The notes beneath the pieces were generated by a model, which did not search any database, was not told the origin of the DNA, and worked only from the letters and a program-made list of their open reading frames with translations. The translations under genes and the position numbers were made by a program. Shown one piece after another: positions 1 through 8,529 of a stretch of DNA of 64,000 bases. How positions within the stretch are numbered: the first letter of the stretch is position 1; each line of letters opens with the position of its first letter. The stretch covers positions 744,001 through 808,000 of the forward strand of contig NZ_VXLC01000003.1 in the NCBI RefSeq assembly GCF_008704205.1, given 5' to 3'. Source of the DNA: Nocardia colli. Lineage in GTDB: Bacteria > Actinomycetota > Actinomycetes > Mycobacteriales > Mycobacteriaceae.

Positions 1-483
1 CGCCTGCCCGACGGCTCCAGCCCGCGCGCCAACGTCGAGATGCTGCACGACCTGGACATCCCCGTCCTCGTCTACACCACCGGCGACTGGCGCGACCTGA
101 TCCGCTCCGCCGCCCGGGCCGGCGTGCTCGGCGTCGCGCTGAAGAGCGACCCGGCCGAACGCACCACCGCGATGATCCGCGCGGCCGCCTCCGGCCGGCA
201 GGTCGCGACGATGGCCTGGGCCTCGGCCATCGACAGCGACCCGGCGCTGACCAACATCGACCTGCCGCCGCGGCAGCGAGACGTGCTGGAGCACTACGCG
301 AACGGCGAGACCGCGGCCTCGGTCGCGCACAAGCTCGGGCTGTCCGAGCACACGGTCAACGACTACCTGAGCCGGATCCGGCGGCGGTATGCCGAGGCGG
401 GGCGGCCGGTCCGGTCCCGGGTCGACCTCTACCGCGAGGCCAAGCGGGACGGCTTCATCGGCGGCGACCCACGGCCACGATGA
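1..483 (+). CDS. LuxR-family response regulator, C-terminal part (5' cut by window edge)
   Basis: The reading frame is open from base 1 and has no obvious start here, so the N-terminus lies outside the window. The first residues (RLPDGSS, then VLVYTTGD) fit the end of a receiver domain. The last 65 or so residues form a LuxR/FixJ-type helix-turn-helix: PPRQRDVLEHYANGETAASV and the recognition helix SEHTVNDYLSRIR. It probably activates transcription when phosphorylated by the histidine kinase encoded next. Its stop overlaps that kinase's start (ATGA at 480-483), so the two are translationally coupled. The phosphoacceptor aspartate is not visible because the start is missing. Confidence 0.85.
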   Translation, partial: RLPDGSSPRANVEMLHDLDIPVLVYTTGDWRDLIRSAARAGVLGVALKSDPAERTTAMIRAAASGRQVATMAWASAIDSDPALTNIDLPPRQRDVLEHYANGETAASVAHKLGLSEHTVNDYLSRIRRRYAEAGRPVRSRVDLYREAKRDGFIGGDPRPR

Positions 484-1667
484 CCGAGACGGCGGTGCCC
501 CGGCGCAGCGCCGAAGCCCGCCTCGTCCGTGGCGCAGGCCTTTTCGTCGGGTCGGGCGGCCTGTTCTACGCCGCCCTCACCGTGCCGACCGCGCTGACCC
601 AGTCGTCGCTGGCCGCGTCCTGGTGGACACCGCTCGCGATCACCGTCATCTATCTGCCCGCCGTGCTCATCGCGGTCGCGGCGCTGGGCTGGCGCTTCGA
701 CCTGATGCGGTGGGCGGTAGTGGTTTTCGCGTTCGGCTATCTGTTCGCCACGATCAGCTGGCTGGTCGTGCGGGTCGACGCCGTGGTGCCGCCGGAGCAA
801 TCACTGTGGATCACCTGGATTCCCGGCCTGCCCGCGGTCGCGCTCGCGCTCTTCTGGCGGCGCATCCCGTTCGGCTATCTCGTCCTGGCCGCGGCGCTCG
901 ACCAGACCGCGGCGGCGTACGCCCGCGGGCCGGACGCGCACAACCCGATCGTGCCGGATTTCCTGTTCGCCGTGGCCTATTCGGCGCTCCCCTGCGCGGC
1001 GTGCGTCGTCCTCGTCCAGGTCGGGCGCGCGCTGGATCAGACCTCGCACACAGTGCGCGCGAAAGCCACCGCGACCGCCGCCGCCGAGGCGCGCCGCTTC
1101 GAACGCAAACGCTTCGACGCCCTGGCGCACGACTGGGTGATCGCGACGCTGCTCGAGGCCTCGCGCGCACCCAACTCCGCCGTGCTGACCCACCACGCCG
1201 ACATCACGCTGCGTGACCTCGAACGGCTGCGCGCCGGGCGCCCGGCCCAGGACAACCTCGATCTCGATCAGGTCGTCGCGAGTATCCGCGCGACCGCGGC
1301 CGAGGTCGACGACTCGGTCCAGTTGCACACCGACCAGGTTGCCGGAGTCGCGCTCACGGTGCCGAGCGATGTGGCGACCGCGCTCGCCGCCGCGGTCGGC
1401 GAGGCGCTGCGCAACTGGCAGCGGCATGCCGGTTCGCCGGATCACGAGGCGGCGTGCGCGGTGATGGTTAGAGCCGACGCCGAATCGGTGCAGGTCGAGG
1501 TCGTCGACGACGGGGTCGGGTTCGATCCCGCGCTGGTCCCGCCGGACCGGATCGGCTTGCGCGCCAGCATCATCGACCGGCTCGCCGAACTGCCGGGCGG
1601 CTGGTCGGCGATCGATGCAGCGCCGGGTCGCGGCTGCCGGATCAGCACCGGGTGGGTGGCGTCATGA
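480..1667 (+). CDS. Membrane sensor histidine kinase
   Basis: This 395-aa protein has an N-terminal block of about six hydrophobic segments (residues 15-185). A cytoplasmic linker follows with ERKRFDALAHDWVIATLL, resembling the short histidine box of NarL/LuxR-partner kinases. The C-terminal HATPase domain shows an N-box (EALRNWQRHA), a G1 box (DDGVGFD) and a G2-like stretch (GLRASI). It most likely senses a membrane or lipid signal and phosphorylates the regulator encoded just upstream, whose stop it overlaps by four bases. It also overlaps the next gene by ATGA at 1664-1667, giving a three-gene operon. The signal is unknown. Confidence 0.85.
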   Translation: MTETAVPRRSAEARLVRGAGLFVGSGGLFYAALTVPTALTQSSLAASWWTPLAITVIYLPAVLIAVAALGWRFDLMRWAVVVFAFGYLFATISWLVVRVDAVVPPEQSLWITWIPGLPAVALALFWRRIPFGYLVLAAALDQTAAAYARGPDAHNPIVPDFLFAVAYSALPCAACVVLVQVGRALDQTSHTVRAKATATAAAEARRFERKRFDALAHDWVIATLLEASRAPNSAVLTHHADITLRDLERLRAGRPAQDNLDLDQVVASIRATAAEVDDSVQLHTDQVAGVALTVPSDVATALAAAVGEALRNWQRHAGSPDHEAACAVMVRADAESVQVEVVDDGVGFDPALVPPDRIGLRASIIDRLAELPGGWSAIDAAPGRGCRISTGWVAS

Positions 1668-2746
1668 CGGCGAACCGGACCGTGCGCGACGACGTGCGCG
1701 ACATCCTCGGCATGCGGACCACGGCGGCGTGGCTGCTGTGCGGCCTGTTCGCCGTCGCGATCACCTCGGAGGCGTTCGCCGCCGACGACGGCATCCGGGA
1801 CATCCGGTTCACCGCGGTCGCGGTGGTCCTCATCCTGGCCGCGGGCACCGCCGTGCTGCTCGCGCCGGGCGATCCGCTCCCCGCCCGGTTCGCCGTGCCC
1901 GCCGCCGCGGCGGCCCCGCTCGCCGCCGCGCTGGCCATCTGGCAGCTGCCGGTGCCGATGGCGAACTCGACCCAGATCTGGTTCCTCGGCGCCGCATCGG
2001 CGTTCCTGAACTTCCTGTGCGTGCGCGGCGCACCGACCTGGGCGTGGACCGGCGTGCTCGGGCAGATCGTCATCTGCGCGTCGTGGACCATGCACACCGG
2101 TCAGGGCTGGCTCACCGGCGTCGGGTTCTCCTTCATCAACCTGACCCCGCTGCTCATGGCCACCTTCTTCGCGAGAGTCGTACGCCCCATGGCACATTCG
2201 ATCCTGTCGCTGCGCCAGCAGGAAACCGACCGAGCCGCCGCCGAGGCGGCCGCGCAGGCCGCTCAGCAGGAGCGCGACGAACGGGTCGCCCGTTTGGACA
2301 TCGCCGCGCGGCCGCTGCTGGAGATCATCGCCTCCGGCCGCCCGCTCACCGCGCGCGAGCAGGCGGAGTGCCGGCTGGTCGAGGCCGAGTTGCGCGACGA
2401 CATCCTGGGCGGTGTGATGATCGATGACTCGGTCGGCGCCGCGGCACGCTGTGCGCGACAACGCGGAGTCACCGTCGTGCTGGACGACGGCGGCGGCCTC
2501 GACGAGGTCGACCCGGAGCTCCGGCAACAGGTGCGCACCGTCCTGCGCGACGCGCTCGACTACGCCGACGGCGGCACCGTGACCGCTCGCATTCTGCCGC
2601 CGGGGCGCAGTACGCTGGCCTCGATTCTGTTGCGCGACAACGGTGAACTGCGGATAGAGGTCGAGTCCACCGGGGCGGTCCGGTCCGACCTGGACGACCG
2701 GCAACTTGTTCGCGAAGCGAAGCAAGACCCCAGACCTGCGGGCTGA
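1664..2746 (+). CDS. Kinase-like membrane protein without ATP-binding domain
   Basis: The ATG at 1664 overlaps the stop of the kinase gene and is preferred over an in-frame GTG at 1652. The 360-aa product has about six membrane segments (residues 15-175), an Ala/Glu-rich coiled-coil-like linker (QQETDRAAAEAAAQAAQQER), and a soluble C-terminal region. Its layout mimics the kinase upstream, but no N-box or glycine-rich G-box of a HATPase is visible. It may be a degenerate sensor partner or co-receptor that dimerises with the kinase. Operon position and layout support a shared signalling role; the function itself is inferred. Confidence 0.7.
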   Translation: MTANRTVRDDVRDILGMRTTAAWLLCGLFAVAITSEAFAADDGIRDIRFTAVAVVLILAAGTAVLLAPGDPLPARFAVPAAAAAPLAAALAIWQLPVPMANSTQIWFLGAASAFLNFLCVRGAPTWAWTGVLGQIVICASWTMHTGQGWLTGVGFSFINLTPLLMATFFARVVRPMAHSILSLRQQETDRAAAEAAAQAAQQERDERVARLDIAARPLLEIIASGRPLTAREQAECRLVEAELRDDILGGVMIDDSVGAAARCARQRGVTVVLDDGGGLDEVDPELRQQVRTVLRDALDYADGGTVTARILPPGRSTLASILLRDNGELRIEVESTGAVRSDLDDRQLVREAKQDPRPAG

Positions 2747-2871
2747 AAGCTGGGGAATTCCCAGGAGCGGAAACGGATCATATATTCAGTGGGCACATCG
2801 GTTATTGGTCTGCAACCTTCGGGGAGGTGCGGCACCGGAGCCGACGGACACTGCATGAAGCGGGAAAACTG

Positions 2872-3153
2872 ATGACCTCCATCGTTCCAGATCCCCGATC
2901 ACACCCGTACCGGACCGGGGCGTGGCGCGACCCGCACCTGTCGGCGCGGGAACTCGAAGTCCTCGTCGCCTGGGTCAAGTGCGACTCGAAAACCCAAGTG
3001 GGAAAACAGCTCTACCTCTCGATCGGCACGGTCAACACGCACATCACCCGCATTCGCGGCAAATACGCGGCGGTCGACCGCGCGGCGAACACGAAGGCCG
3101 CGCTGGTGGCGCGGGCCCTGCAGGACGGTCTGATCGAGCTGGACGAGTTGTAG
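2872..3153 (+). CDS. Small LuxR-type HTH protein
   Basis: The product is 93 aa and consists almost only of a LuxR/NarL DNA-binding domain: SARELEVLVAWVKCDSKTQVGKQ, then LSIGTVNTHITRIRGKYAAV. There is no receiver domain. The ATG at 2872 follows a purine-rich stretch (GCGGGAAAAC). A longer in-frame GTG start at 2827 would add 15 residues of poor quality. It follows the sensor operon after a 125-bp gap and could be its output regulator or a competitor for the same DNA sites. That link rests on position only. Confidence 0.75.
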   Translation: MTSIVPDPRSHPYRTGAWRDPHLSARELEVLVAWVKCDSKTQVGKQLYLSIGTVNTHITRIRGKYAAVDRAANTKAALVARALQDGLIELDEL

Positions 3154-3429
3154 CCGCACTGCGCCACTGTCTTTCTCTCGCTTCGACGCTAACACCGCGG
3201 TAGCCACGCCGACATCATTCGAACGACCGATGTGAATCGAGCGTGAACCATTGCCACCGACAGTGGTGTCGGACGATTGACCGACAGACAACGATGCCGA
3301 ATCGTGACATCGTCAGGGTTCGCGGACGAAAAGGACCACGACGGCGGACACCATGCCGTCGCGCAGATCCGTTGCGCCCACGATCTTCTCGGGCTAGAAG
3401 ACCGCATGCGGAAGGTGTGGGGACCGATC

Positions 3430-3978
3430 GTGAACCGACGACAAACGTATGAGGTGACTGTTTCGGCCGCGGAGCTAGCGGCGCTTATCCTGGCGGTGCA
3501 CGAGGCCGCCGGACAGTCGGGGGGACCTTCGGCACGCCGCTGGCGACACGGCAACGTCGTCGGCATCAGTACGCCACGGGTGCGCGATCTGCCCCTGGCG
3601 ACCGTGCGCGCCAAACATGTCGTCGCGCGCCGGCCGGTCGCGGCGATCACCGCCGCGCTGCACCGGACCGTCGCCGTGGACGTCATCTTCACCCTGGACG
3701 ACGACGTCGCCTGCGCACAGTTCCATTGTGCGACAACACACTCCGAGATCACCCTGGCGCAGGAGCGGACCTGGGCGGAATACCTCTCCACCAAGACGTC
3801 GGCGGCACTCATCGCGACCGGCATCACCACCAGTCTGTCGGCCGGGTACGTCTGCGCCGCCGAGGCGGGGTTACAGGTGGCCGCCACCGCCGATCAGCCA
3901 CGGATTGAAGGTGCAGGCGAGGTCCGGGTGGCCGGCCGGATCGAGGGCGCGCAGTGCGATGGAGAGGGCGCGCGGTGA
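3430..3978 (+). CDS. Hypothetical protein overlapping the 3' end of a lipase gene
   Basis: A GTG at 3430, five bases after a GGGGA motif, opens a 182-aa frame. Its middle part (residues 10-140) looks protein-like, with balanced Ala, Val, Asp and Thr content. I recognise no family. The last 35 or so codons run antisense through the well-conserved C-terminus of the lipase at 3871-4992, so the true gene may be damaged or end differently. The opposite strand here gives a Ser/Arg/Cys-rich translation typical of a shadow frame. The gene is plausible but not secure. Confidence 0.4.
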   Translation: MNRRQTYEVTVSAAELAALILAVHEAAGQSGGPSARRWRHGNVVGISTPRVRDLPLATVRAKHVVARRPVAAITAALHRTVAVDVIFTLDDDVACAQFHCATTHSEITLAQERTWAEYLSTKTSAALIATGITTSLSAGYVCAAEAGLQVAATADQPRIEGAGEVRVAGRIEGAQCDGEGAR

Positions 3979-4992
3979 GTACATCAGCGTCTGGTGATCG
4001 GAGAGGTCGAGTTCGCAGCCGTCCTGGAGGGTGACGTTCTGCACGGACGCGCCGCCGCCGGGCCGTAGGAAGGTCAGGTTGTAGGGGGTCATGATCTCGT
4101 CGTAGCGGGTGCCGACGATCGTGTAGTCGATGCCGGAAATGGTGTCGCCGCCGGCATTGAGCCGGTTGACGAAGTCCGAGCCGATGGTTTGCTCGGCCAC
4201 CGCGTGACCGACCACGATCGAACTGGCGCCGACCACATCGATCCCGATCGTGTTGACGGCGCGGCCGAGGGCGGCGATGCCGTCGATGGTGGAGCCGTGA
4301 TGCGTTGCGCCGAAGGTGATCAGGTTGTGCACCTTGTCCGCGCCGCCCTCGAACTTGGTGTACCAGTTGGCCATTGCGCCGCCCTGCGAGTAGCCGATGA
4401 GGTCGACGGCGGGCGCGCCGGTAGCCGCCAATACCCGGTCGACGAAGGTCGCCAGCTGCTTGGCCGAGTCCTCGATGTTGCCGGTGCCCATCACGCCGGG
4501 CAGCAGTGGCGGAAGGCCACCGCCTTGCGCCGGATCGGCGCGGCCGTAATTGAAGGCGAAGGTGCAGAAGCCCGCGTCCTTGATCGGCTGACTCATGAAC
4601 GCGAAGCTGTTGTAGGCGTTCATCCAGGTGCCGTGCAGCAGCACCACGGGGCGGCGATGTTCGGCGGTCGGCTTGCAGTTCCAGTCGTTGGCGCCCGGCG
4701 GCGCGGCGTCCGGGTGGAACAGGCCGTAACCGAACGCGGACAGCCAGGACGGCTGCGCGGGACCGGAACCCACTGTGTCACTCGCGAATCCGCCGGACAG
4801 GCCCGCACTGAATCCGTAGTCGGTGATGGCCGTGCCGCGCCCGCGGCCGTCGATACGGTCGGCGATGCGCTGTTCGATCGACTCGACCGACGGGGCGGCG
4901 TGCGCGCCCGGGCCGGCCACGCCGAGCACGAGCGCCGTGACGCCAAGCAGGACGGCCACGATCGATGCTCGGCTGGAGGTCCGTCGTTTCAT
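3871..4992 (-). CDS. Secreted lipase/esterase (alpha/beta hydrolase, lipase class 2 type)
   Basis: The 373-aa product starts at MKRRTSS, followed by a hydrophobic signal peptide ending near AHA/AP (residue 32). The alpha/beta-hydrolase core shows the oxyanion motif HGTW (120-123) and the nucleophile elbow GYSQGG (200-205, Ser202). It probably hydrolyses acylglycerols or other acyl esters outside the cell. A close paralogue (5308-6513, same strand, upstream) shares almost the whole mature sequence, including the C-terminal NPWLIGGGG, so the two arose by tandem duplication. The ATG at 4992 was chosen because it begins a clean signal peptide; an in-frame ATG eight codons earlier lacks support. 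Confidence 0.85.
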   Translation of the reverse strand: MKRRTSSRASIVAVLLGVTALVLGVAGPGAHAAPSVESIEQRIADRIDGRGRGTAITDYGFSAGLSGGFASDTVGSGPAQPSWLSAFGYGLFHPDAAPPGANDWNCKPTAEHRRPVVLLHGTWMNAYNSFAFMSQPIKDAGFCTFAFNYGRADPAQGGGLPPLLPGVMGTGNIEDSAKQLATFVDRVLAATGAPAVDLIGYSQGGAMANWYTKFEGGADKVHNLITFGATHHGSTIDGIAALGRAVNTIGIDVVGASSIVVGHAVAEQTIGSDFVNRLNAGGDTISGIDYTIVGTRYDEIMTPYNLTFLRPGGGASVQNVTLQDGCELDLSDHQTLMYSPRALSIALRALDPAGHPDLACTFNPWLIGGGGHL

Positions 4993-5307
4993 TGACACAG
5001 GCAAACACCGAATCATGGAACGGATATAACCACGTCACCAATGGCGCGTAAATCTCGTCCAGATTCGGTAAACCTCTTACAGATTCGATGAAAACGCGCT
5101 GGTCGCACCCAGCACAGTGCCCACCGGGCGGCGCGTGCGGTCGCCGCCCGATGGGCACTTTCGCCACGGGTCCGGGGTACGGAACTGGAGGCGGGGTTGA
5201 GGACCAGTTCGGCTCCCGCAGGATCCGTGACGGCGGCGCATCCGCCGGAACAGGCTGTGAGGGTATGGGTTTCGCCTGTTCCCGCGCGATGCACGCCTAT
5301 TCGGGTG
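4993..5307. other. Intergenic region between the two tandem lipase genes
   Basis: This 315-bp gap separates the two same-strand lipase genes. It holds a strong hairpin (5116-5159) and, next to 4992, an A/T-richer stretch that should contain the promoter of the downstream lipase. I see no open frame with coding character. Confidence 0.6.
5116..5159. terminator. Strong GC-rich hairpin after lipase 2
   Basis: The arms AGTGCCCA and TGGGCACT, extended inward by CGGGCGGCG and CGCCGCCCG, form an 18-bp stem with one mismatch and an 8-nt loop. There is only a short T-run on the plus side and none on the minus side. It sits just past the end of the upstream lipase gene (5308-6513), so it may stop that transcript before lipase 1. 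Confidence 0.55.
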
Positions 5308-6513
5308 CTACAGCCCGCCCCCGCCGCCGATCAGCCACGGGTTGAAGGTGCACTCCAGGTTGGGGTGTCCCACCGGGTCGAGGGCGCGCAGTGCGATGGA
5401 CAGCGCCCGCGGCGAGTACATCATCGTCAGATGGTCCGAAACGTCTTGTTCGCAACCGTCCTGGAGGGTGATGTTCTGCACCGTCGCGCCGGGACCCGCC
5501 TTCAGGAAGGTCAGGTCGTAGGGATTGGTGACCTCGTCGTAGCGGGTGCCGATGACCGTGTAGTCGACGCCCGGGACGGTGTCGCCGCCGGCATTGAGCT
5601 GGTTGACGAAGTCCGAGCCGATGGTCTGCTGGATACCCGCGTGGCCGACGAAGATCTCGATGAAGCCGAGGATGTCGATGCCGAAGTTGTTGATCGCCCG
5701 GCCGAGCGCGCCGATCCCGTCCAGCGACGTGCCGTGATGCGTCGCGCCGAGGGTGACCAGGTTCTTCACCTTGGCCGCGCCGCCGTTGAACTTGGTGTAC
5801 CAGTTCGCCATCGCGCCGCCCTGAGAGTGCGCCACGATATCGACCTCGGCGGTCCCGGTGGCGGCGAGCACTCGATCGACGAAGGTCTCCAGTTGCTTGG
5901 CCGAGTCCTGGATATAGCCGGTGCCCATCACGCCGGGCAGCACCGAGCCGAGGCCGCCGCCCTGGATCAGGTTGGACCGGCCGTAGTTGAAGGTGAACGT
6001 GCAGAAGCCGGCGTCCTTGATCGGCTGGCCCATGTACGCGAAGCCGTTGTACGCGTTCATCCAGGTGCCGTGCAGCATCACCACGGGGCGCGGATGCGCG
6101 GCGGTCGGCTTGCAGTTCCAATCGTTGGCGCCCGGCGGCGCGACATCGGGGTTCAGCAGGCCGTAGCCGAACGCGGCCAGCCAGGACGTCGCCGCCGGGC
6201 CGTAACCGACTGTGTCGCTGGCGTATCCGCCGTTCAGCCCGGAGCTGCTGCCGGAGCCGCCGAAGCAGTTACCCGAGCCGTTGCCCGAGCCGGCGCCGCT
6301 GCCGGAGTTGCACGCGGAGCCGGACGAACTGCCGGAATCCGCGACCGGCGCCGCCGTGCGGCCTGCCGCGATGTAGTCGGCGAGCTCCTGCTCCGCGGAT
6401 TGCGCCGCGGGCTCGGCACTCGCACCGACACCGGCGATCCCCATGACCAGCACCGAGACACCCGTGATCACCGCCGCCGTCAGCGATGAACGGCCGAAGG
6501 TACTTCGTTTCAT
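5308..6513 (-). CDS. Secreted lipase/esterase with Gly/Ser/Asn-rich N-terminal linker
   Basis: The 401-aa product starts at MKRSTFG and has a signal peptide cleaved near ASA/EP (residue 33). The mature N-terminus carries a low-complexity stretch (about residues 60-95) of Gly, Ser and Asn with two cysteines, absent from the paralogue at 3871-4992. The hydrolase core is otherwise nearly collinear with that paralogue: HGTW oxyanion motif, AHSQGG nucleophile elbow (Ala replaces the usual first Gly) and C-terminal NPWLIGGGG. It is expected to be an extracellular ester hydrolase. The linker may be a flexible spacer held by a disulfide, which is inference. Confidence 0.85.
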   Translation of the reverse strand: MKRSTFGRSSLTAAVITGVSVLVMGIAGVGASAEPAAQSAEQELADYIAAGRTAAPVADSGSSSGSACNSGSGAGSGNGSGNCFGGSGSSSGLNGGYASDTVGYGPAATSWLAAFGYGLLNPDVAPPGANDWNCKPTAAHPRPVVMLHGTWMNAYNGFAYMGQPIKDAGFCTFTFNYGRSNLIQGGGLGSVLPGVMGTGYIQDSAKQLETFVDRVLAATGTAEVDIVAHSQGGAMANWYTKFNGGAAKVKNLVTLGATHHGTSLDGIGALGRAINNFGIDILGFIEIFVGHAGIQQTIGSDFVNQLNAGGDTVPGVDYTVIGTRYDEVTNPYDLTFLKAGPGATVQNITLQDGCEQDVSDHLTMMYSPRALSIALRALDPVGHPNLECTFNPWLIGGGGGL

Positions 6514-6840
6514 TGCATGCCTTCCTACGTCGAGCACAGAATTCGAGTAGCGGCGCCGAGGTATGCCGGTCGACGGCACCGAAACTGCGCCAACGCTAAA
6601 ACCGAACCGGCGGGCAACCCATCGGTCGACGCGCTTCCTGGACAGCTCACCAATCCCGCTGTCGCGGTTAGTTAAACGGCACAGTGCGGCACGTGCCTTT
6701 CTCTAAGCAGCGGCCGTGCGCGACGGTGAGGTGTCCAGATAAGTAACGGAATTATGGAGCGAATAGGCGCTACGACCGACCATGGGTGAATCTTTTCCAG
6801 CCATCGGCGCGAAACCGGTGGCAAACACTGGGAGACCGCC
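6514..6840. other. Divergent intergenic region (lipase 2 / DUF218 gene)
   Basis: This 327-bp stretch lies between divergent genes and must hold both promoters. It is less GC-rich than its surroundings near 6735-6765. A purine-rich TGGGAGACC just before 6841 serves as the ribosome binding site of the next gene. I see no convincing ORF or repeat. Confidence 0.5.
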
Positions 6841-7485
6841 ATGTTCGCTTCCGTCTCATCGAACTACCGCGGCGCCGCGTGCACGGTACGGCGCACCGTC
6901 CGCACCCTGTTCGGCGCGGTCGCCGTCGCGGCCGCCCTGGTGCACCTGCCCGCCGCCGTCGCCGACAGCACCGGTTCGGCCGACATCGCATTGCCGGACG
7001 TCCTGCGCAGTTTGGTTCCGCCGGCGCCGGAACCCCTTCCCGCACTGCATGGTCCGGCGACCGCGATCGTGGTGCTCGGCTACGGCCTGCTACCCGACGG
7101 CAGCATGCGCCCGGAGCTGGTCGACCGCCTGCATGCCGGATTCGTGCAGGCCCTGCTCGCGCCCGCGTCGCCGATCATCGTCACCGGCGGCAACCCGCAC
7201 AACGGCATCACCGAGGCCAGGGCGATGGCGGATTGGCTTGTCCAGCACGGTATTCCGCCCGAACGAATCCATCTGGAGCCGGACGCGGACTCGACCGTGC
7301 AGAACGCCGAACGCTCCGCGCGGATCATGCGCGCGATCGGCGCGCGCGACGCCGTGGTGGTCACCTCGGCCGACCATATCGACCGCGCCGTCGGCACGTT
7401 CACCGCCGCGGGCGTGCAGGTGGTCGGCGCGGTCACGCCCGATCAGGTGCCGCGCCTCACGTGGCAATTCGGTCCCGGTTCGTAA
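6841..7485 (+). CDS. Exported DUF218 (YdcF/SanA/ElyC-like) protein
   Basis: The 214-aa product has an N-terminal signal or anchor segment (about residues 20-40, LFGAVAVAAALVHLPAAVA). A DUF218 core follows: AIVVLGYGLLPDG near 77, a strand plus loop IIVTGGNPHNGITEARAMADWL, then LEPDADSTVQNAE and VVVTSADHIDRA. Family members are envelope proteins of largely unknown chemistry, some linked to polysaccharide or vancomycin phenotypes. GGGAG lies about 8 bp before the ATG. The gene ends 12 bp before the HadAB-like gene, so the two are probably co-transcribed. Confidence 0.85.
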   Translation: MFASVSSNYRGAACTVRRTVRTLFGAVAVAAALVHLPAAVADSTGSADIALPDVLRSLVPPAPEPLPALHGPATAIVVLGYGLLPDGSMRPELVDRLHAGFVQALLAPASPIIVTGGNPHNGITEARAMADWLVQHGIPPERIHLEPDADSTVQNAERSARIMRAIGARDAVVVTSADHIDRAVGTFTAAGVQVVGAVTPDQVPRLTWQFGPGS

Positions 7486-7497
7486 AAGGAGCAAATC

Positions 7498-8529
7498 ATG
7501 CGCGATATCTCTGTGAATGCCGCCGAGCAGGTGCGAGCCCTGGTCGATCGTCGTTATCGTTCGACGACGCCTTATGACGTGAGCCGGAAAAAGATTCGGG
7601 AATTCGCCCGGGCCGTCCAGGATTATCATCCGGCGCATTGGAGCGCGGACGCCGCGGCCGATCTCGGTTTTCCCGGACTGCTCGCGCCGGCCACCTTCTC
7701 CTCGATCATCCTGAGCCGGGTGCAGCGGGAAATTCTGGATACGGTGCTCACCGGCTATCGATCGTCCCGGATTCTGCACGCCGACCAAGTTCTCGACCTC
7801 GGCCGCCCGTTGGTCGCGGGCGACCGGCTGACCTGCGACATCTATTTCGAGTCCTTCCGGCATTTCGCCGACTACGACGTGCTGTCGATCAAGAGCGTGC
7901 TGGTCGATCAGCACGGCGAGACGGTGCAGACCGGCTCGACCGCCCTGCTGGCCCGGACCGGGCTCGCCGATCCGCGGTTGGCCGAGACCGTGCGCGACAT
8001 CGCTATGCGGGGCTACTCCCCCGCCGGGCCCGGGCAGCTCTGTGTGGCGAGCGCGGACCGGGTCGCGCCGCCGTGCGGTAGCCGAATGCCGCGCACCACA
8101 GTCGATTTCGATGCGCTCGCGGTCGGCACCGAGCTGCCATCGCGAACCGTGCGGCTCTCGCACGGCGATCTGGCGAATTACGCGGCCGTGGTCGGCGACA
8201 CCGAGCCGGCCGGTTGCGACGACGCGACGGTGCGCGGGCTGCCGTCCGCGGACGCGCCCGGCATGCTGAAACTCGGTATGGCGGCGGCATTCCTGAGCTC
8301 CTGGCTGGGTGATCCGGGCGCGGTGACCAGGTTCCGTGCGCAGTTCGCGCATTTCACGCACTCGCTGCGGATTCCGCCGTTCGCGACGAGCGCGATCGAG
8401 CTCACCGGCCGGGTGACCTCGCTCGATCCGCGCCGGCGGCGCGCCACCATCGCGATCGACGCCCGATCGGATGGGCGCAGGCTGTTCGGTTACGCGGCGG
8501 CGGAAGTGCGCTTCCCCCTTCGCGATTGA
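7498..8529 (+). CDS. HadA/HadB-fusion paralogue lacking the catalytic histidine
   Basis: The 343-aa product aligns end to end with the intact fused dehydratase at 17419-18486: REFARAVQDYHPAHW in the HadA half, then the HadB half starting near 202. In the intact paralogue the MaoC dyad is D250/H255 (GDSNPIHF). Here the same place reads GDTEPAGC: Asp234 remains and the histidine position (239) is glycine. The downstream SHG motif is also gone (APG). Dehydratase activity is therefore unlikely from this subunit alone. AAAGGAGC lies 6 bp before the ATG. It may be a structural or regulatory partner in FAS-II, or a decaying duplicate with an open frame. Confidence 0.85.
   Translation: MRDISVNAAEQVRALVDRRYRSTTPYDVSRKKIREFARAVQDYHPAHWSADAAADLGFPGLLAPATFSSIILSRVQREILDTVLTGYRSSRILHADQVLDLGRPLVAGDRLTCDIYFESFRHFADYDVLSIKSVLVDQHGETVQTGSTALLARTGLADPRLAETVRDIAMRGYSPAGPGQLCVASADRVAPPCGSRMPRTTVDFDALAVGTELPSRTVRLSHGDLANYAAVVGDTEPAGCDDATVRGLPSADAPGMLKLGMAAAFLSSWLGDPGAVTRFRAQFAHFTHSLRIPPFATSAIELTGRVTSLDPRRRRATIAIDARSDGRRLFGYAAAEVRFPLRD

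Noticed and set aside
3189..3887. Minus-strand 232-codon frame
   Set aside because: Composition (Ser, Arg, Thr, Cys rich) is that of antisense DNA, and the plus-strand frame in the same place looks more like protein.
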